Assembly (NCBI RefSeq): GCF_044458865.1
Contig: NZ_JBITIH010000024.1
Location: 1 to 64,000, forward strand
DNA length: 64,000 nt
Origin: Micromonospora_G sp044458865
GTDB lineage: Bacteria > Actinomycetota > Actinomycetes > Mycobacteriales > Micromonosporaceae
Reading direction: 5' to 3'
This document shows, in pieces, positions 6,231-14,575 of the stretch (positions are counted from its first letter, which is position 1; each line of letters opens with the position of its first letter). Made by a program: the position numbers and the translations under genes. Below the pieces are notes generated by a model. It was not told the origin of the DNA, ran no database searches, and saw nothing but the letters and a program-made list of their open reading frames with translations.

Positions 6231-6743
6231 ATGGAAAGCCGGATCAAGTCACTGGGTCATCCGGTGCACCCGATGCTGGTCATGTTCCCGGTCGCGCTCT
6301 TCGTGACCGCGGTGATCTTCGACTTCGCCGACATGGTCGGTGGCCCCGAGTTCCTGGGCGAGGTCGCGTACTGGAACATCCTGATCGGGCTGATCGGTGG
6401 TGTACTCGCGGCTGCGGTCGGCGCGGTCGACCTGCTCGCCATCCCGGGCGGCACCCGGGCCAAACGGATCGGGATCAGTCACGCGGCGGTCAACATCGCG
6501 GTCATCCTGCTCTTCGCCGCGATCTGGGCCGTACGGATGGCAGCCGACGAACGCGGGGCCGGTGGTGCCCTCTTCGCCATCGAGGTGGTGGCCCTCGGCT
6601 GTGTCGGTCTCGGCGCCTGGTTCGGCGGCGAACTGGTCGACCGCCTCGGTGTCGGAGTCGACACCGACGCCAACCTGAACGCCCCCAGCTCGCTGAGCCC
6701 GGCCCCGGCGGACCGGATGGGTCGGATGGGAGACGCCCGATGA
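6231..6743 (+). CDS. DUF2231 family membrane protein
   Basis: This 170-residue protein has four probable membrane spans, around residues 13-33, 43-65, 80-100 and 112-132. The start ESRIKSLGHPVHPMLVMFPVALF carries the HPxHPxLVxFP motif typical of DUF2231 proteins, whose histidines may bind haem or metal. The ATG at 6231 has a GGGAGG site. The frame extends to 6141 but that part is not conserved-looking. Its stop overlaps the Hsp20 start by four bases, so the two are probably co-translated. Function is not established; association with stress genes is common in actinomycetes. Confidence 0.78.
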   Translation: MESRIKSLGHPVHPMLVMFPVALFVTAVIFDFADMVGGPEFLGEVAYWNILIGLIGGVLAAAVGAVDLLAIPGGTRAKRIGISHAAVNIAVILLFAAIWAVRMAADERGAGGALFAIEVVALGCVGLGAWFGGELVDRLGVGVDTDANLNAPSSLSPAPADRMGRMGDAR

Positions 6744-7483
6744 GCGAAACCGTGCAGGCGGGGCTCGACCGGAGCCGGGAAGCGGTCACCGAGATCGGGA
6801 TGTCGACCGGACTGCGCGCGGTCTCCGGGTTCCGGGCCTTCCGCGAAGAACTGAGCCGGAGGGTCAACTCGGCACTGGCCGGGGTCGGTGGACCGCCACC
6901 AGCGGTGGAACTCGTCGAGAGCGAGGACGGCTGGTACGTCGTCGCCCGACTCCCCGGGGTCGCCCCCGAGGAGGTCGCGCTCGAAATCGACGGCCGGGAC
7001 CTCTGCGTACGGGCCCGCTCCGAGGAGGAGGTCAACGCCGACCGGGGCGGGATGCCGGGCACCGGTTCCCGGGAGCGCGCCTTCGAACACCGGGTACGCC
7101 TGCCCGGCGAGGCGGATCTGGACCGGATCGACGCGGTGATGGACCACGGGCTGCTCACGGTGGCGTTGCCGAAGGCGGGGCGCTCGGGCCGCCGTACGAT
7201 CACGATCGGTCGCCGTTACACGACGGCCCGGCCGGCGACGGGCCGTGCCACCACCGCTCCGGTCGTCGGCAACCCGGACGACGGGCGGGTCGACGGCGGT
7301 CCCGCCATCTCGGCCGGTGCCGCCGCGCGTCGGGTCGGTGAGGCGGCGTTGACCGCCGGCAACTCGGCCCGCTCCGGTAGCGGCGGCACTCCCACCCCGC
7401 TGCGCGGCGATCCCGCCGCCGACCGGGAACTGCACCAGCCGGAGGCGGGGACGGGGCAGCCCACCCGCCGCCAGTTCGGCTGA
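6740..7483 (+). CDS. Hsp20/alpha-crystallin small heat-shock protein with long tail
   Basis: This 247-residue protein has an N-terminal helical region (1-50) and an alpha-crystallin domain at about 55-160 (VELVESEDGWYVVARLPGV, then HRVRLPGEADLDRIDAVMDH and GLLTVALPKA). A Gly/Ala/Thr-rich disordered tail of about 85 residues follows and is much longer than in standard small heat-shock proteins. It should act as an ATP-independent holdase chaperone in the cytosol. The ATG overlaps the DUF2231 stop (ATGA). No HAIR or CIRCE operator is seen upstream, so regulation by heat is not shown here. Confidence 0.85.
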   Translation: MSETVQAGLDRSREAVTEIGMSTGLRAVSGFRAFREELSRRVNSALAGVGGPPPAVELVESEDGWYVVARLPGVAPEEVALEIDGRDLCVRARSEEEVNADRGGMPGTGSRERAFEHRVRLPGEADLDRIDAVMDHGLLTVALPKAGRSGRRTITIGRRYTTARPATGRATTAPVVGNPDDGRVDGGPAISAGAAARRVGEAALTAGNSARSGSGGTPTPLRGDPAADRELHQPEAGTGQPTRRQFG

Positions 7484-7498
7484 GCGGCGTACGGGGAG

Positions 7499-8599
7499 AT
7501 GGTCGGCCGGGTACGCGACCTCGTGCCGGACGTCGAGCGGATCGCCGTACTCCGGGCCAATGCCCTTGGTGATTTTATTTTCGCGCTGCCCGCCCTGGAG
7601 GCACTGCGGGCCGGTTACCCGGACGCCGAACTCGTCCTGATCGGGGCGCCGTGGCACGCGGACCTGCTCGCCCAGCGGCCCGGACCGGTGGACCGGGTGC
7701 TGGTCGTGCCGCCGGCCGACGGGATCCGGGTCGCCGGTCCGAACGAGCCGGAAACGCCGACCATGGCCGAGTTCATCGACGCCGCCCGCCGGGAGCGGTT
7801 CGACCTGGCCCTGCAGATGCACGGGGGCGGTGCGAACTCGAACCCGGTCGTCACCGCCCTGGGCGCCCGGATCACCGCCGGCCTGCGGGCAGAGGGCGCA
7901 CCGGAGCTGGACCGGTGGATGCGGTACGTCTTCTACCAACCGGAGGTCTTCCGTTATCTGGAGGTCGCCGGACTCGTCGGGGCGAGCCCGACCACGGTGA
8001 GCCCTCGGCTGCACGTCACCCCGGCCGACCTGGCGCAGGCCCGGTCGGTGGTCGGTGACCCGGCCCCCGACCGGCCCCGGATCGCGCTGCACCCGGGCGC
8101 CAGCGACCCGCGCCGCCGCTGGCCGGCGGAGCGCTTCGCCGAGGTGGCCGAACACCTGGTCGCCGACGGGTACGAGGTCTTCGTCACCGGCACCGCCCAG
8201 GAGCGGGAACTCGCCGACCAGGTGGTGACCGCCGCCCGCGCGCCGGTACGTTCCCTCGCTGGAGAGCTGTCCCTCGGGGGGCTGCTCGGTTTCTACACCG
8301 GGTGCGCGGTGGTGGTCGCGAACGACACCGGCCCGGTGCACGTGGCCGCGGCCGTCGGTACGCCGACAGTCGGCATCTTCTGGGTCGGCAACCTGATCAA
8401 CTGCGCCACGCCGTTACGGGCTCGGCACCGCCCGATCGGGTCGTGGACCCTCAACTGTCCAGAGTGTGGAATCGACTGTAGCCGGGGGATCTATCCGGCC
8501 CGTTCCGGCGAGGACTGCCCGCACCGGGTTTCGTTCGTCACCGACGTACCCGTGGTAGAGGTCCTGGAGGCAGTCACCGACCTGTCCCAGCCGGCGTGA
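7499..8599 (+). CDS. GT9 (heptosyltransferase-like) glycosyltransferase
   Basis: This 366-residue protein has the two-Rossmann GT-B layout of glycosyltransferase family 9. The N-terminal NALGDFIFALPALEAL is the acceptor-side loop and the C-terminal part has HPGASDPRRRWPAERF and NDTGPVHVAAAVGTPTVGIF, the nucleotide-sugar site. GT9 enzymes commonly transfer heptose from ADP-heptose. An ADP-heptose-forming HldE lies close by, so heptose is the likely donor. A Cys-rich patch near the C-terminus (LNCPECGIDC, later GEDC) may bind metal. The ATG at 7499 sits against GGGGAG; a GTG at 7523 is an alternative. It converges with the GT2 gene. Confidence 0.82.
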   Translation: MVGRVRDLVPDVERIAVLRANALGDFIFALPALEALRAGYPDAELVLIGAPWHADLLAQRPGPVDRVLVVPPADGIRVAGPNEPETPTMAEFIDAARRERFDLALQMHGGGANSNPVVTALGARITAGLRAEGAPELDRWMRYVFYQPEVFRYLEVAGLVGASPTTVSPRLHVTPADLAQARSVVGDPAPDRPRIALHPGASDPRRRWPAERFAEVAEHLVADGYEVFVTGTAQERELADQVVTAARAPVRSLAGELSLGGLLGFYTGCAVVVANDTGPVHVAAAVGTPTVGIFWVGNLINCATPLRARHRPIGSWTLNCPECGIDCSRGIYPARSGEDCPHRVSFVTDVPVVEVLEAVTDLSQPA

Positions 8600-8602
8600 C
8601 TC

Positions 8603-8647
8603 TTGCCAGCCCTGCGGTTGCCAGCCCTGCGGTTGTCAGCCCTGCGG
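8603..8647. repeat. Three tandem 15-bp repeats after the GT9 gene
   Basis: The unit TTGCCAGCCCTGCGG occurs three times head to tail (8603-8617, 8618-8632, 8633-8647). The third copy has one change. It starts a few bases after the GT9 stop and runs straight into the palindromic element at 8648. Confidence 0.85.
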
Positions 8648-8700
8648 TTAGGAAGGGCCCCTAGTACAACGAATAGCGATAACAAGGGCCCCCTCCTTAA
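8648..8700. repeat. Palindromic intergenic element, copy A
   Basis: This element of about 53 bp has imperfect inverted ends (AGGAAGGGCCCCTAG at one side, AAGGGCCCCCTCCTTAA at the other) around a 20-base centre. It is nearly identical, in inverted orientation, to the element at 9691-9743, and its ends also resemble 45923-45971. It lies between the convergent GT9 and GT2 genes, 2 bp after the GT2 stop, where it would act as a two-way terminator. Confidence 0.8.
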
Positions 8701-8702
8701 CA

Positions 8703-9677
8703 TCAGGTGGGTTCGAGGGCGGCTTGGGTTTCCAGCGACGCGGCCTGGGGTTCCAACGAGTGGGGCGCCGGCTCCAGGGTCACCGTGGTCTCGCCGTCGG
8801 CCTGGTCGGCGAGGACGATCTCCCACGCCTCCACCGGCCGGTCGGGAACCGTGGTCGGTGCCTCCAGGTGGTAGGCGCCGCTGGGCAGGATGCCGGCGCC
8901 GCCGTACCGGGCCATCACCGCGAGCTGCGCGGCCACATCCTCGCCCTGGTGTTTCTCCGGCAGCCGGTGCCAGAAGTCGAAGCCGCCCGAGTCGTGCAGC
9001 CGGGCCCGGTCGTAGAGCACACAACCGCCGATCCAGGAGACCTTGTACGCCCGCCACTGCCCGGGCGTCAGCCCGACCGTCTCGGTGACGTGCAGCAGGT
9101 TCGCAGCGGGGTGGATCCGGGCCCGGTCCCATTCCGGCGTACCGGGTCGGATCTCCTCCGGGGTCGGCAGACCGTCCCACTCCTCGTAGTGCCGGTGCGT
9201 TTCCGGTCGTACGTCGTCGAGGTAGGACAGGCCGTGCACCGCGTTGCCGACGAAACCGCAGCCGAGTTCCTGGATCGCGGTGACCAGCCGGTCGACCGCG
9301 TCGGGTTCGAGCCACACATCGTCGTCGAGGAAGAGGACGTACCGGGCGCGTGACTGGTCGAGCAGGTACGCCCGGTGTTCGGCCAGCCCGCGCCGGGGCA
9401 GTCGCCGGGTCAGCAGCACCGGGTGTCCCCGGTGGCGCAGTACGCGTACGGTCGTCGCCACCGCCGGTTGGCTCCACGGTGGGCTGCCCCCGGACTGGTC
9501 GCTGACCACCACCCCGAAGCCCGCCGGCCCGCTCTGGGCGGCCAGCCCGGCGAGGGTGACGGCGAGTTCGGCTGGCCGGTTCCGGGTCGGGATGAGGACG
9601 TCCAGGAGCCGGTCGGTGCGGAACTCCGCCGCGTCGTCCGAGGCCAGCGGCCGGTTCACGACGGGCGGCGGACTCAC
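8703..9677 (-). CDS. GT2 family glycosyltransferase
   Basis: This 324-residue inverting GT-A enzyme has an opening strand LLDVLIPTRNRPAELAVTL (nucleotide-sugar binding) and a metal-binding VLFLDDDVWLEPDAV (DxD). The WIGGCVLYDRARLHDSGGFDF and EDVAAQLAVMARYG regions correspond to the acceptor/ED catalytic part. No membrane span is present. The GTG start overlaps the HldE stop (GTGA), so it is translationally coupled to heptose activation. The last 30 residues are repetitive (SLEPQAASLETQAALEPT) and probably disordered. It may add a sugar to a heptose-containing glycan; donor and acceptor are unknown. Confidence 0.82.
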   Translation of the reverse strand: MSPPPVVNRPLASDDAAEFRTDRLLDVLIPTRNRPAELAVTLAGLAAQSGPAGFGVVVSDQSGGSPPWSQPAVATTVRVLRHRGHPVLLTRRLPRRGLAEHRAYLLDQSRARYVLFLDDDVWLEPDAVDRLVTAIQELGCGFVGNAVHGLSYLDDVRPETHRHYEEWDGLPTPEEIRPGTPEWDRARIHPAANLLHVTETVGLTPGQWRAYKVSWIGGCVLYDRARLHDSGGFDFWHRLPEKHQGEDVAAQLAVMARYGGAGILPSGAYHLEAPTTVPDRPVEAWEIVLADQADGETTVTLEPAPHSLEPQAASLETQAALEPT

Positions 9678-11428
9678 GACGGGCTACCGGTGAGGAAGGG
9701 GCCCTTGTTATCGCTATGCGTTGTACTAGGAACCCTTCCTTCCACCGACTGGGAGCGGATTTTTTCGATGATGGCGGAGGTGGAGCGGTCGGGGACGTAG
9801 CCGAGGGTGCGGACCTGGCCGCCGAGGCGACGTACCAGCGGGGCCTCGGGGACCATCTCGGGCGGGTAGTCGCCGCCCTTGACGTACACGTCCGGTCGAA
9901 CGGTCTCGATCAGGGCGGCCGGTGAGTCCTCCTCGAAGACCACCACATGGTCGACGCAGGCGAGCGCGGCGAGCACCGCCACCCGGTCCTCGACCGGGTT
10001 GACCGGCCGGTCGGCGCCCTTGAGCCGCCGTACGCTGTCGTCCGAGTTGACCGCCACCACCAGCACGTCGCCGAGCGTGCGGGCCTGGTCGAGGTAGCGG
10101 ACGTGCCCCCGATGCAGCACGTCGAAGCAGCCGTTGGTGAAGACCACCGAACGCCCCTCGCGGCGGTGCCCGGTGATCAGCGCGTCCAGCCCGCCGTGGT
10201 CGACGACCGCCGGCGCGCGGCGGGCATCACCGGTCGAGCCCGTCGAGCCCGTCGAGCCGAGAGCGGAGAGCAGATCTTCGCGTACGCAGACACAGGTGCC
10301 GGTCCCCGCGACAGTGGTCGTGGCGGCGAGTTGGGCGAGCTGTGCGGCGGTCGGCAGGGGTGCTCCCGCCGCCAGTGCCAGGGTCATCGCGGCCAGGTAC
10401 GCGTCTCCGGCGCCGACGGCGTAACTGGCCGGGACCGGGGTGGCGTGGCTGCGCCGGGGTTCGCCGTCGGCGCCGCCGACCACCGCGCCGTCGGTGTCCA
10501 GGGTCACCGCGACCACGTCCGCGCCGGTACGTTCCCGGATCTCGGCGAGGTGGGCGCGGGCCATGCCCGCCCGGTCGGTGCCACTGTCGACCCGGTCCTC
10601 GGTGAAGCCCCGCGGTCGTTCCGGCAGCGGCGGTACCGCCGTCGTGGTCACCACCGTGGGTGTGTCCAGTCCGGACACGTCCGTTGGATGCGGACCGGAC
10701 AGCCCGGACACGTCCGTCGGGTCCGGCTGTGGCTGCGGCCCGGTGGCGGGCGCGTTGAGCAGTCGGGTGGCTTCGGCGAAGCTCGGCGTCACCACGGTCG
10801 GGGCGAGCCCGCGCCAGTAGGCCAGGTCGTGCGCGTCCAGCGCGACCGTGCCGAAGAGGTCACGGTGTTCGACCAGCCAGCCTCGGATCGGCTCGGGTAG
10901 TGCGCCGAGGCCGTAGTCGCAGATCACCAGCGTGGGTGGGTGGCCGGCGGCTTCGCGGAGTTCCTCGGTGGCGCTGGCGAGCGCGGCGAGCAGCCGTTGC
11001 ACCCCGTCGACGCAGAGCCGGTCGTCCCGGTCACCCTCGTCCTCGCGTACGAGGATCTGGTCGGCGGCGAGCAGCCGCCGTTTGACCGGGGTGCTGCGGC
11101 CGGTCTGGGAGACCGTACGGTCCCAGACCCCGGCCCGGTCGAGGCAGTCGTGTAGTTCGTCGCCGGCCACGTCGGCGCCGACCGGTGCCACCAGTGCGGC
11201 CCGGCCGCCGAGCGCGCTCAGGTTGACCGCGGTGTTCGCCGCGCCACCGGCGGCGGTGATCCGCCGTCGCAGGGTGAGTACGGGGGCGGGCGCCTCGCGG
11301 CAGAGCCGGTCGGAGTCGGCGAACCGCCACTCGTCGAGCATCGCGTCGCCGACCACCAGCACGCCACGCCCGACCCAGCTCTCCACCACGTCGGCGAGTC
11401 GCCGATCTTCCTCTGCTCCGATCGCCAT
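9674..11428 (-). CDS. hldE: Bifunctional heptose-7-phosphate kinase / ADP-heptose synthase
   Basis: This 584-residue protein has both HldE domains. The N-terminal ribokinase-like kinase (about 10-390) has GGAANTAVN at 61-69 and AVGAGDAYLA around 337-346 with catalytic Asp342. The C-terminal cytidylyltransferase-like domain (about 405-565) has FTNGCFDVLHRGH with HxGH at 439-442 and KGGDY at 517-521. Together they phosphorylate heptose 7-phosphate at C1 and adenylylate the 1-phosphate. A Pro/Thr-rich insertion (about 228-285) with two PTDVSGL copies interrupts the kinase, and GSTGSTGSTG links the domains. The start at 11428 is chosen because upstream residues match an unrelated frame. The last 18 or so residues are encoded by the repeat element at 9691-9743. 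Confidence 0.9.
   Translation of the reverse strand: MAIGAEEDRRLADVVESWVGRGVLVVGDAMLDEWRFADSDRLCREAPAPVLTLRRRITAAGGAANTAVNLSALGGRAALVAPVGADVAGDELHDCLDRAGVWDRTVSQTGRSTPVKRRLLAADQILVREDEGDRDDRLCVDGVQRLLAALASATEELREAAGHPPTLVICDYGLGALPEPIRGWLVEHRDLFGTVALDAHDLAYWRGLAPTVVTPSFAEATRLLNAPATGPQPQPDPTDVSGLSGPHPTDVSGLDTPTVVTTTAVPPLPERPRGFTEDRVDSGTDRAGMARAHLAEIRERTGADVVAVTLDTDGAVVGGADGEPRRSHATPVPASYAVGAGDAYLAAMTLALAAGAPLPTAAQLAQLAATTTVAGTGTCVCVREDLLSALGSTGSTGSTGDARRAPAVVDHGGLDALITGHRREGRSVVFTNGCFDVLHRGHVRYLDQARTLGDVLVVAVNSDDSVRRLKGADRPVNPVEDRVAVLAALACVDHVVVFEEDSPAALIETVRPDVYVKGGDYPPEMVPEAPLVRRLGGQVRTLGYVPDRSTSAIIEKIRSQSVEGRVPSTTHSDNKGPFLTGSPS
9691..9743. repeat. Palindromic intergenic element, copy B (overlaps hldE 3' end)
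   Basis: This is the inverted copy of the element at 8648-8700, with about 85-90% identity by eye, including the centre TTGTTATCGCTATGCGTTGT. It lies inside the 3' end of the HldE frame, so the element is translated and adds a STTHSDNKGPFL-type tail. The HldE stop lies just beyond it. Confidence 0.8.
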
Positions 11429-11514
11429 ACCGGCGGGTCCCCACTGTCGCCGGGGCCAAACCGGGACGGCCACGCCCCGCCTGGTGTTCCGGGTGCTTCC
11501 GTGCCCGTTCGGGG

Positions 11515-12819
11515 TTATCCCGGTGCGGTGGCGGGGGTGGCCGCGGCGGCGGCCCAGGCGGCGTCCTCGGCCTCCTTGCGGGCCAGGCCGTGGCGGCCGT
11601 CGTAGCGGAGGAACTGCGGCAGCGCGGCGGCGAGGGCGATGGTGCCGACCACGCAGAGCAGGCCGCCGGAGACGATCGAACCGTTCACGCCGAGCCAGCG
11701 GGCGGCCAGCCCGGAGCGGAGCTGGCCGAGCAGCGGCCCGGTCGAGTAGGACAGCATTTCGATGCCGGCCAGCCGTCCGCGTAGGTGGTCGGGGATGGTC
11801 TGGTTCCAGATGATCATCCGGAACAGTCCGGAGACCATGTCGGCGGCGCCGGCCAGGGCGAGCAGGACCAGCGCCAGCCAGAGCGAGTCGACCAACCCGA
11901 AGGCCAGGATCGCCAGCCCCCACGCCCCGGCCGCCAGCACCACCATCAGCCCGTGCCGGTGCACCTGGCGGGTCCAGCCGGAGCCGAGGGTGGCGAGCAG
12001 CGAACCGACCGCCGGGGCGGCGTAGAGCAGCCCGAGTACGGCCGGGCCGCCGAGTTTGGCGGCCATGAACGGGTAGAGCGCCTGCGGCATGCCGAAGAAC
12101 ATCGCGTTGATGTCGACCAGGTAGGTGCCGAGCAGTTCGGGGCGGCTGCGGGCGTAACGCAGGCCGGTCAGCACCGAACGTACCGAGGGGCGGTCGGCGG
12201 CGGGTGGCGGCGGGACCGCGCGGACCACCGCCAGGCAGGCGAGTGAGGCGGCGAAGGTGACCAGGTCGATCGCGTACACCCAGACCAGGTCGACCGAGGC
12301 GATCAGCACCCCGGCCAGGGCGGGGCCGGCGAGCTGCGCGATCTGCATGCGCAGCGAGTTGAGCGCGCTCGCGGCCGGGATCTCCGCCGGCGTGACCAGA
12401 CGCGGCGTGAGACCCTCCATGGCTGGTCTTTGCAGCCCGTCGACGGCCGCCGTCAGCCCGGCGACCAGGTAGAGCAGCCACAGGTGCGGCTGGTCGGAGA
12501 GGGCGTTGAGCAGCAGCACCGCGCAGAGAGCGGTCAGCCCGACCTCACCGCCGAGGACCAGCCGGCGCCGGTCGAGGTAGTCGGCGAGGGCGCCGCCGAC
12601 GAAGCCCATCACCAGCAGGGGTACGAGTTCGACCACCCCGAGCAGGCCGACCAGCAGGGGATCGTGCGTCATCTCGTACACCTGGTACGGGACGGTGACG
12701 TACGTGATGAACGACCCGAATCCGGAGACCCCGGCGGCAGAGAAGACCAACCGGAAGTCCCGGGAGGTACGCAGGGGCGTGAGGTCCAACGCCATGCGCC
12801 GGAGCAGGGTGGTGGTCAC
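11515..12819 (-). CDS. MFS transporter, EntS-like
   Basis: This predicted 434-residue transporter has about 12 hydrophobic segments. The N-terminal DFRLVFSAAGVSGFGSFITYVTVPYQVYE and the loop GALADYLDRRRLVLGGE (motif A-like) resemble the EntS/MFS_3 group of exporters for siderophores and small metabolites. The GTG at 12819 is chosen because the core starts soon after; the frame also stays open to an ATG at 12882, but that would crowd the divergent promoter. Substrate unknown. It is 87 bp upstream of hldE on the same strand, so joint transcription is possible, and it diverges from a DHA2-type exporter. Confidence 0.82.
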   Translation of the reverse strand: MTTTLLRRMALDLTPLRTSRDFRLVFSAAGVSGFGSFITYVTVPYQVYEMTHDPLLVGLLGVVELVPLLVMGFVGGALADYLDRRRLVLGGEVGLTALCAVLLLNALSDQPHLWLLYLVAGLTAAVDGLQRPAMEGLTPRLVTPAEIPAASALNSLRMQIAQLAGPALAGVLIASVDLVWVYAIDLVTFAASLACLAVVRAVPPPPAADRPSVRSVLTGLRYARSRPELLGTYLVDINAMFFGMPQALYPFMAAKLGGPAVLGLLYAAPAVGSLLATLGSGWTRQVHRHGLMVVLAAGAWGLAILAFGLVDSLWLALVLLALAGAADMVSGLFRMIIWNQTIPDHLRGRLAGIEMLSYSTGPLLGQLRSGLAARWLGVNGSIVSGGLLCVVGTIALAAALPQFLRYDGRHGLARKEAEDAAWAAAAATPATAPG

Positions 12820-12911
12820 TCGCGGATGGTGCCGGATCGGGAAGGTCGCGTCGAGCGGGTTTCCTCGTCCGTAACCAGGCATGTTCGGTGCCGGTAGGGG
12901 GAGAAAGGACG

Positions 12912-14537
12912 ATGACCACCGCCGAGAACGCTCAACCGGCGCTGAGTCGCCAGCAGATCCGGCTGCTGATGACCGGCCTGATGATGGGCATGCTGCTGGC
13001 CGCGCTCGACCAGACGATCGTGGGTACGGCCCTGCCGACCATCGTCGGCGAGTTGGGTGGGATCAACCACTATTCGTGGGTGGTGACGGCGTACCTACTG
13101 GCGTCGACCGCCTCGACCCCGCTCTACGGCAAGACGGCCGACCTGTTCGGACGCCGCCCGGTCTTCCTCTTCTCGATCGGGACGTTCCTGGTCGGTTCGG
13201 TGCTGGCCGGGATCTCCCAGGACATGACCCAGTTGATCGTCACCCGGGCGATCCAGGGGCTCGGCGCGGGCGGTCTGCTGACGCTCGCCTTCACCATCAT
13301 CTCGGACGTGGTGACGCCCCGGGAACGTGGCCGCTACCAGGGGCTCTTCGGCGCGGTCTTCGGCATCGCCTCGGTCGCCGGCCCGCTGCTCGGCGGCTAC
13401 TTCGCCGAGCACAACTGGCGTTGGATCTTCTACGTCAACGTGCCGCTGGCGATCGTCGCGATCATCGTCTGCTTCTACGTCATGCGGCTCATCCCGTTCA
13501 AGCGGCGCCGGCACGCGATCGACTGGCTCGGCGCGTTGCTCCTGGTCGCCGGGGTGAGTGCGATCCTGCTCGCGTTGAGCTGGGGCGGAAACGAGTACGC
13601 CTGGGCCTCGCCGCTCATCCTGGGGCTCTTCGCCGTCGGTGCGCTGCTGACCGCCCTCTTCCTCGTGCAGGAGGCCCGGGTCGATGAACCGATCCTGCCG
13701 ATCGGGCTCTTCCGGCGGCGTACGTTCGCACTCGCCAACAGCGCCGGCTTCGTCCTCGGCCTGGTGATGTTCGGGTCGATCATCTTCGTTCCGCTCTACC
13801 TGCAACTGGTCAAGGGTGCGTCGCCGACGAACAGCGGTCTGCTGATGCTGCCGATGATGGCCGGCATCATCGTCACCTCGGTCCTCTCCGGGCGGGCGAT
13901 CAGCCAGATCGGCCGGTACAAGTGGTTCCCGGTGGCGGGCGCGGCGATGCTCGTGCTCGGCCTGCTGCTCTTCACCCAGTTGCAGGTCGACACCACGCTC
14001 TGGCTCGCGTTCCTCTACATGGTGATCATCGGTGTCGGGCTCGGCCTCAGCATGCAGGCGCTGATCCTCGCCGTACAGAACTCGGTCGAGGTGCGCGACC
14101 TCGGCGCCGGTACGTCGGCGATCACGTTCTTCCGGTCACTGGGCGGATCGTTCGGGGTGGCGATCCTCGGCACCCTGCTCTCCACCCGGCTGACCGGCGG
14201 GCTGACCGACCGGCTCCCGGCGGCGCTCCGCGAACTTCCGCCGCAGCAGCAGGCGCCGATCGACCCGAGCACCTTCTCGATCAACGAACCGGCGAAGATC
14301 ATGGCGTTGCCCGGTCCGCTCCGGATGGCGGTGCAGGAGAGCTTCGTGAGCGCGCTGCACCTGGTCTTCCTCGTCGCCGGGCTGATCGCCATCGTCGGAC
14401 TCGTGGTCAGCCTGCTGGTGCCGAACGAGGAACTGCGCGGACCGGCGCCGGCCAACCGGTCCGGCAAGTCGCTGGAGGACGAGACCCACGACGAGGCGGC
14501 GATCGACATGGAGTCGAACACGCAGACGCTGATCTGA
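12912..14537 (+). CDS. MFS drug/metabolite exporter, DHA2 (EmrB/QacA) type
   Basis: This 541-residue proton-driven exporter has about 14 membrane spans. The first span contains the DHA2 motif LAALDQTIVGTALPTI (motif D1) and is followed by the motif-A loop GKTADLFGRRPVFLF and motif-C-like region LFGAVFGIASVAGPLLGG. About 30 residues of hydrophilic tail end the protein. The ATG at 12912 has an AAAGGAC site. Such exporters remove antibiotics, dyes or the cell's own products; the substrate cannot be told here. No TetR-type regulator is adjacent. The divergent MFS gene shares its upstream region. Confidence 0.88.
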   Translation: MTTAENAQPALSRQQIRLLMTGLMMGMLLAALDQTIVGTALPTIVGELGGINHYSWVVTAYLLASTASTPLYGKTADLFGRRPVFLFSIGTFLVGSVLAGISQDMTQLIVTRAIQGLGAGGLLTLAFTIISDVVTPRERGRYQGLFGAVFGIASVAGPLLGGYFAEHNWRWIFYVNVPLAIVAIIVCFYVMRLIPFKRRRHAIDWLGALLLVAGVSAILLALSWGGNEYAWASPLILGLFAVGALLTALFLVQEARVDEPILPIGLFRRRTFALANSAGFVLGLVMFGSIIFVPLYLQLVKGASPTNSGLLMLPMMAGIIVTSVLSGRAISQIGRYKWFPVAGAAMLVLGLLLFTQLQVDTTLWLAFLYMVIIGVGLGLSMQALILAVQNSVEVRDLGAGTSAITFFRSLGGSFGVAILGTLLSTRLTGGLTDRLPAALRELPPQQQAPIDPSTFSINEPAKIMALPGPLRMAVQESFVSALHLVFLVAGLIAIVGLVVSLLVPNEELRGPAPANRSGKSLEDETHDEAAIDMESNTQTLI

Positions 14538-14563
14538 CGCCCGGCCGGCGCGCCCGGCCGGCG
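14538..14563. terminator. Duplicated 13-bp GC hairpin between convergent genes
   Basis: The sequence CGCCCGGCCGGCG is present twice in tandem, and each unit contains a CCGGCCGG-type palindrome. It sits between the ends of the DHA2 exporter and the Nudix gene and could stop both. Confidence 0.45.
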
Positions 14564-14575
14564 CTCCCGGTCCCG

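Noticed and set aside
6479..8341. Long open frame on the minus strand across DUF2231, Hsp20 and GT9
   Set aside because: Translation is Arg/Gly/Asp-rich without any domain. It is the antisense shadow of three well-supported genes, as is usual at high GC.
8603..8700. Insertion sequence remnant
   Set aside because: No transposase frame or target duplication is seen. Tandem units and a palindrome explain the structure.
11429..12481. N-terminal extension of the HldE frame
   Set aside because: The extra 350 residues are an out-of-frame reading of the MFS gene. The kinase domain starts at 11428 at normal length.
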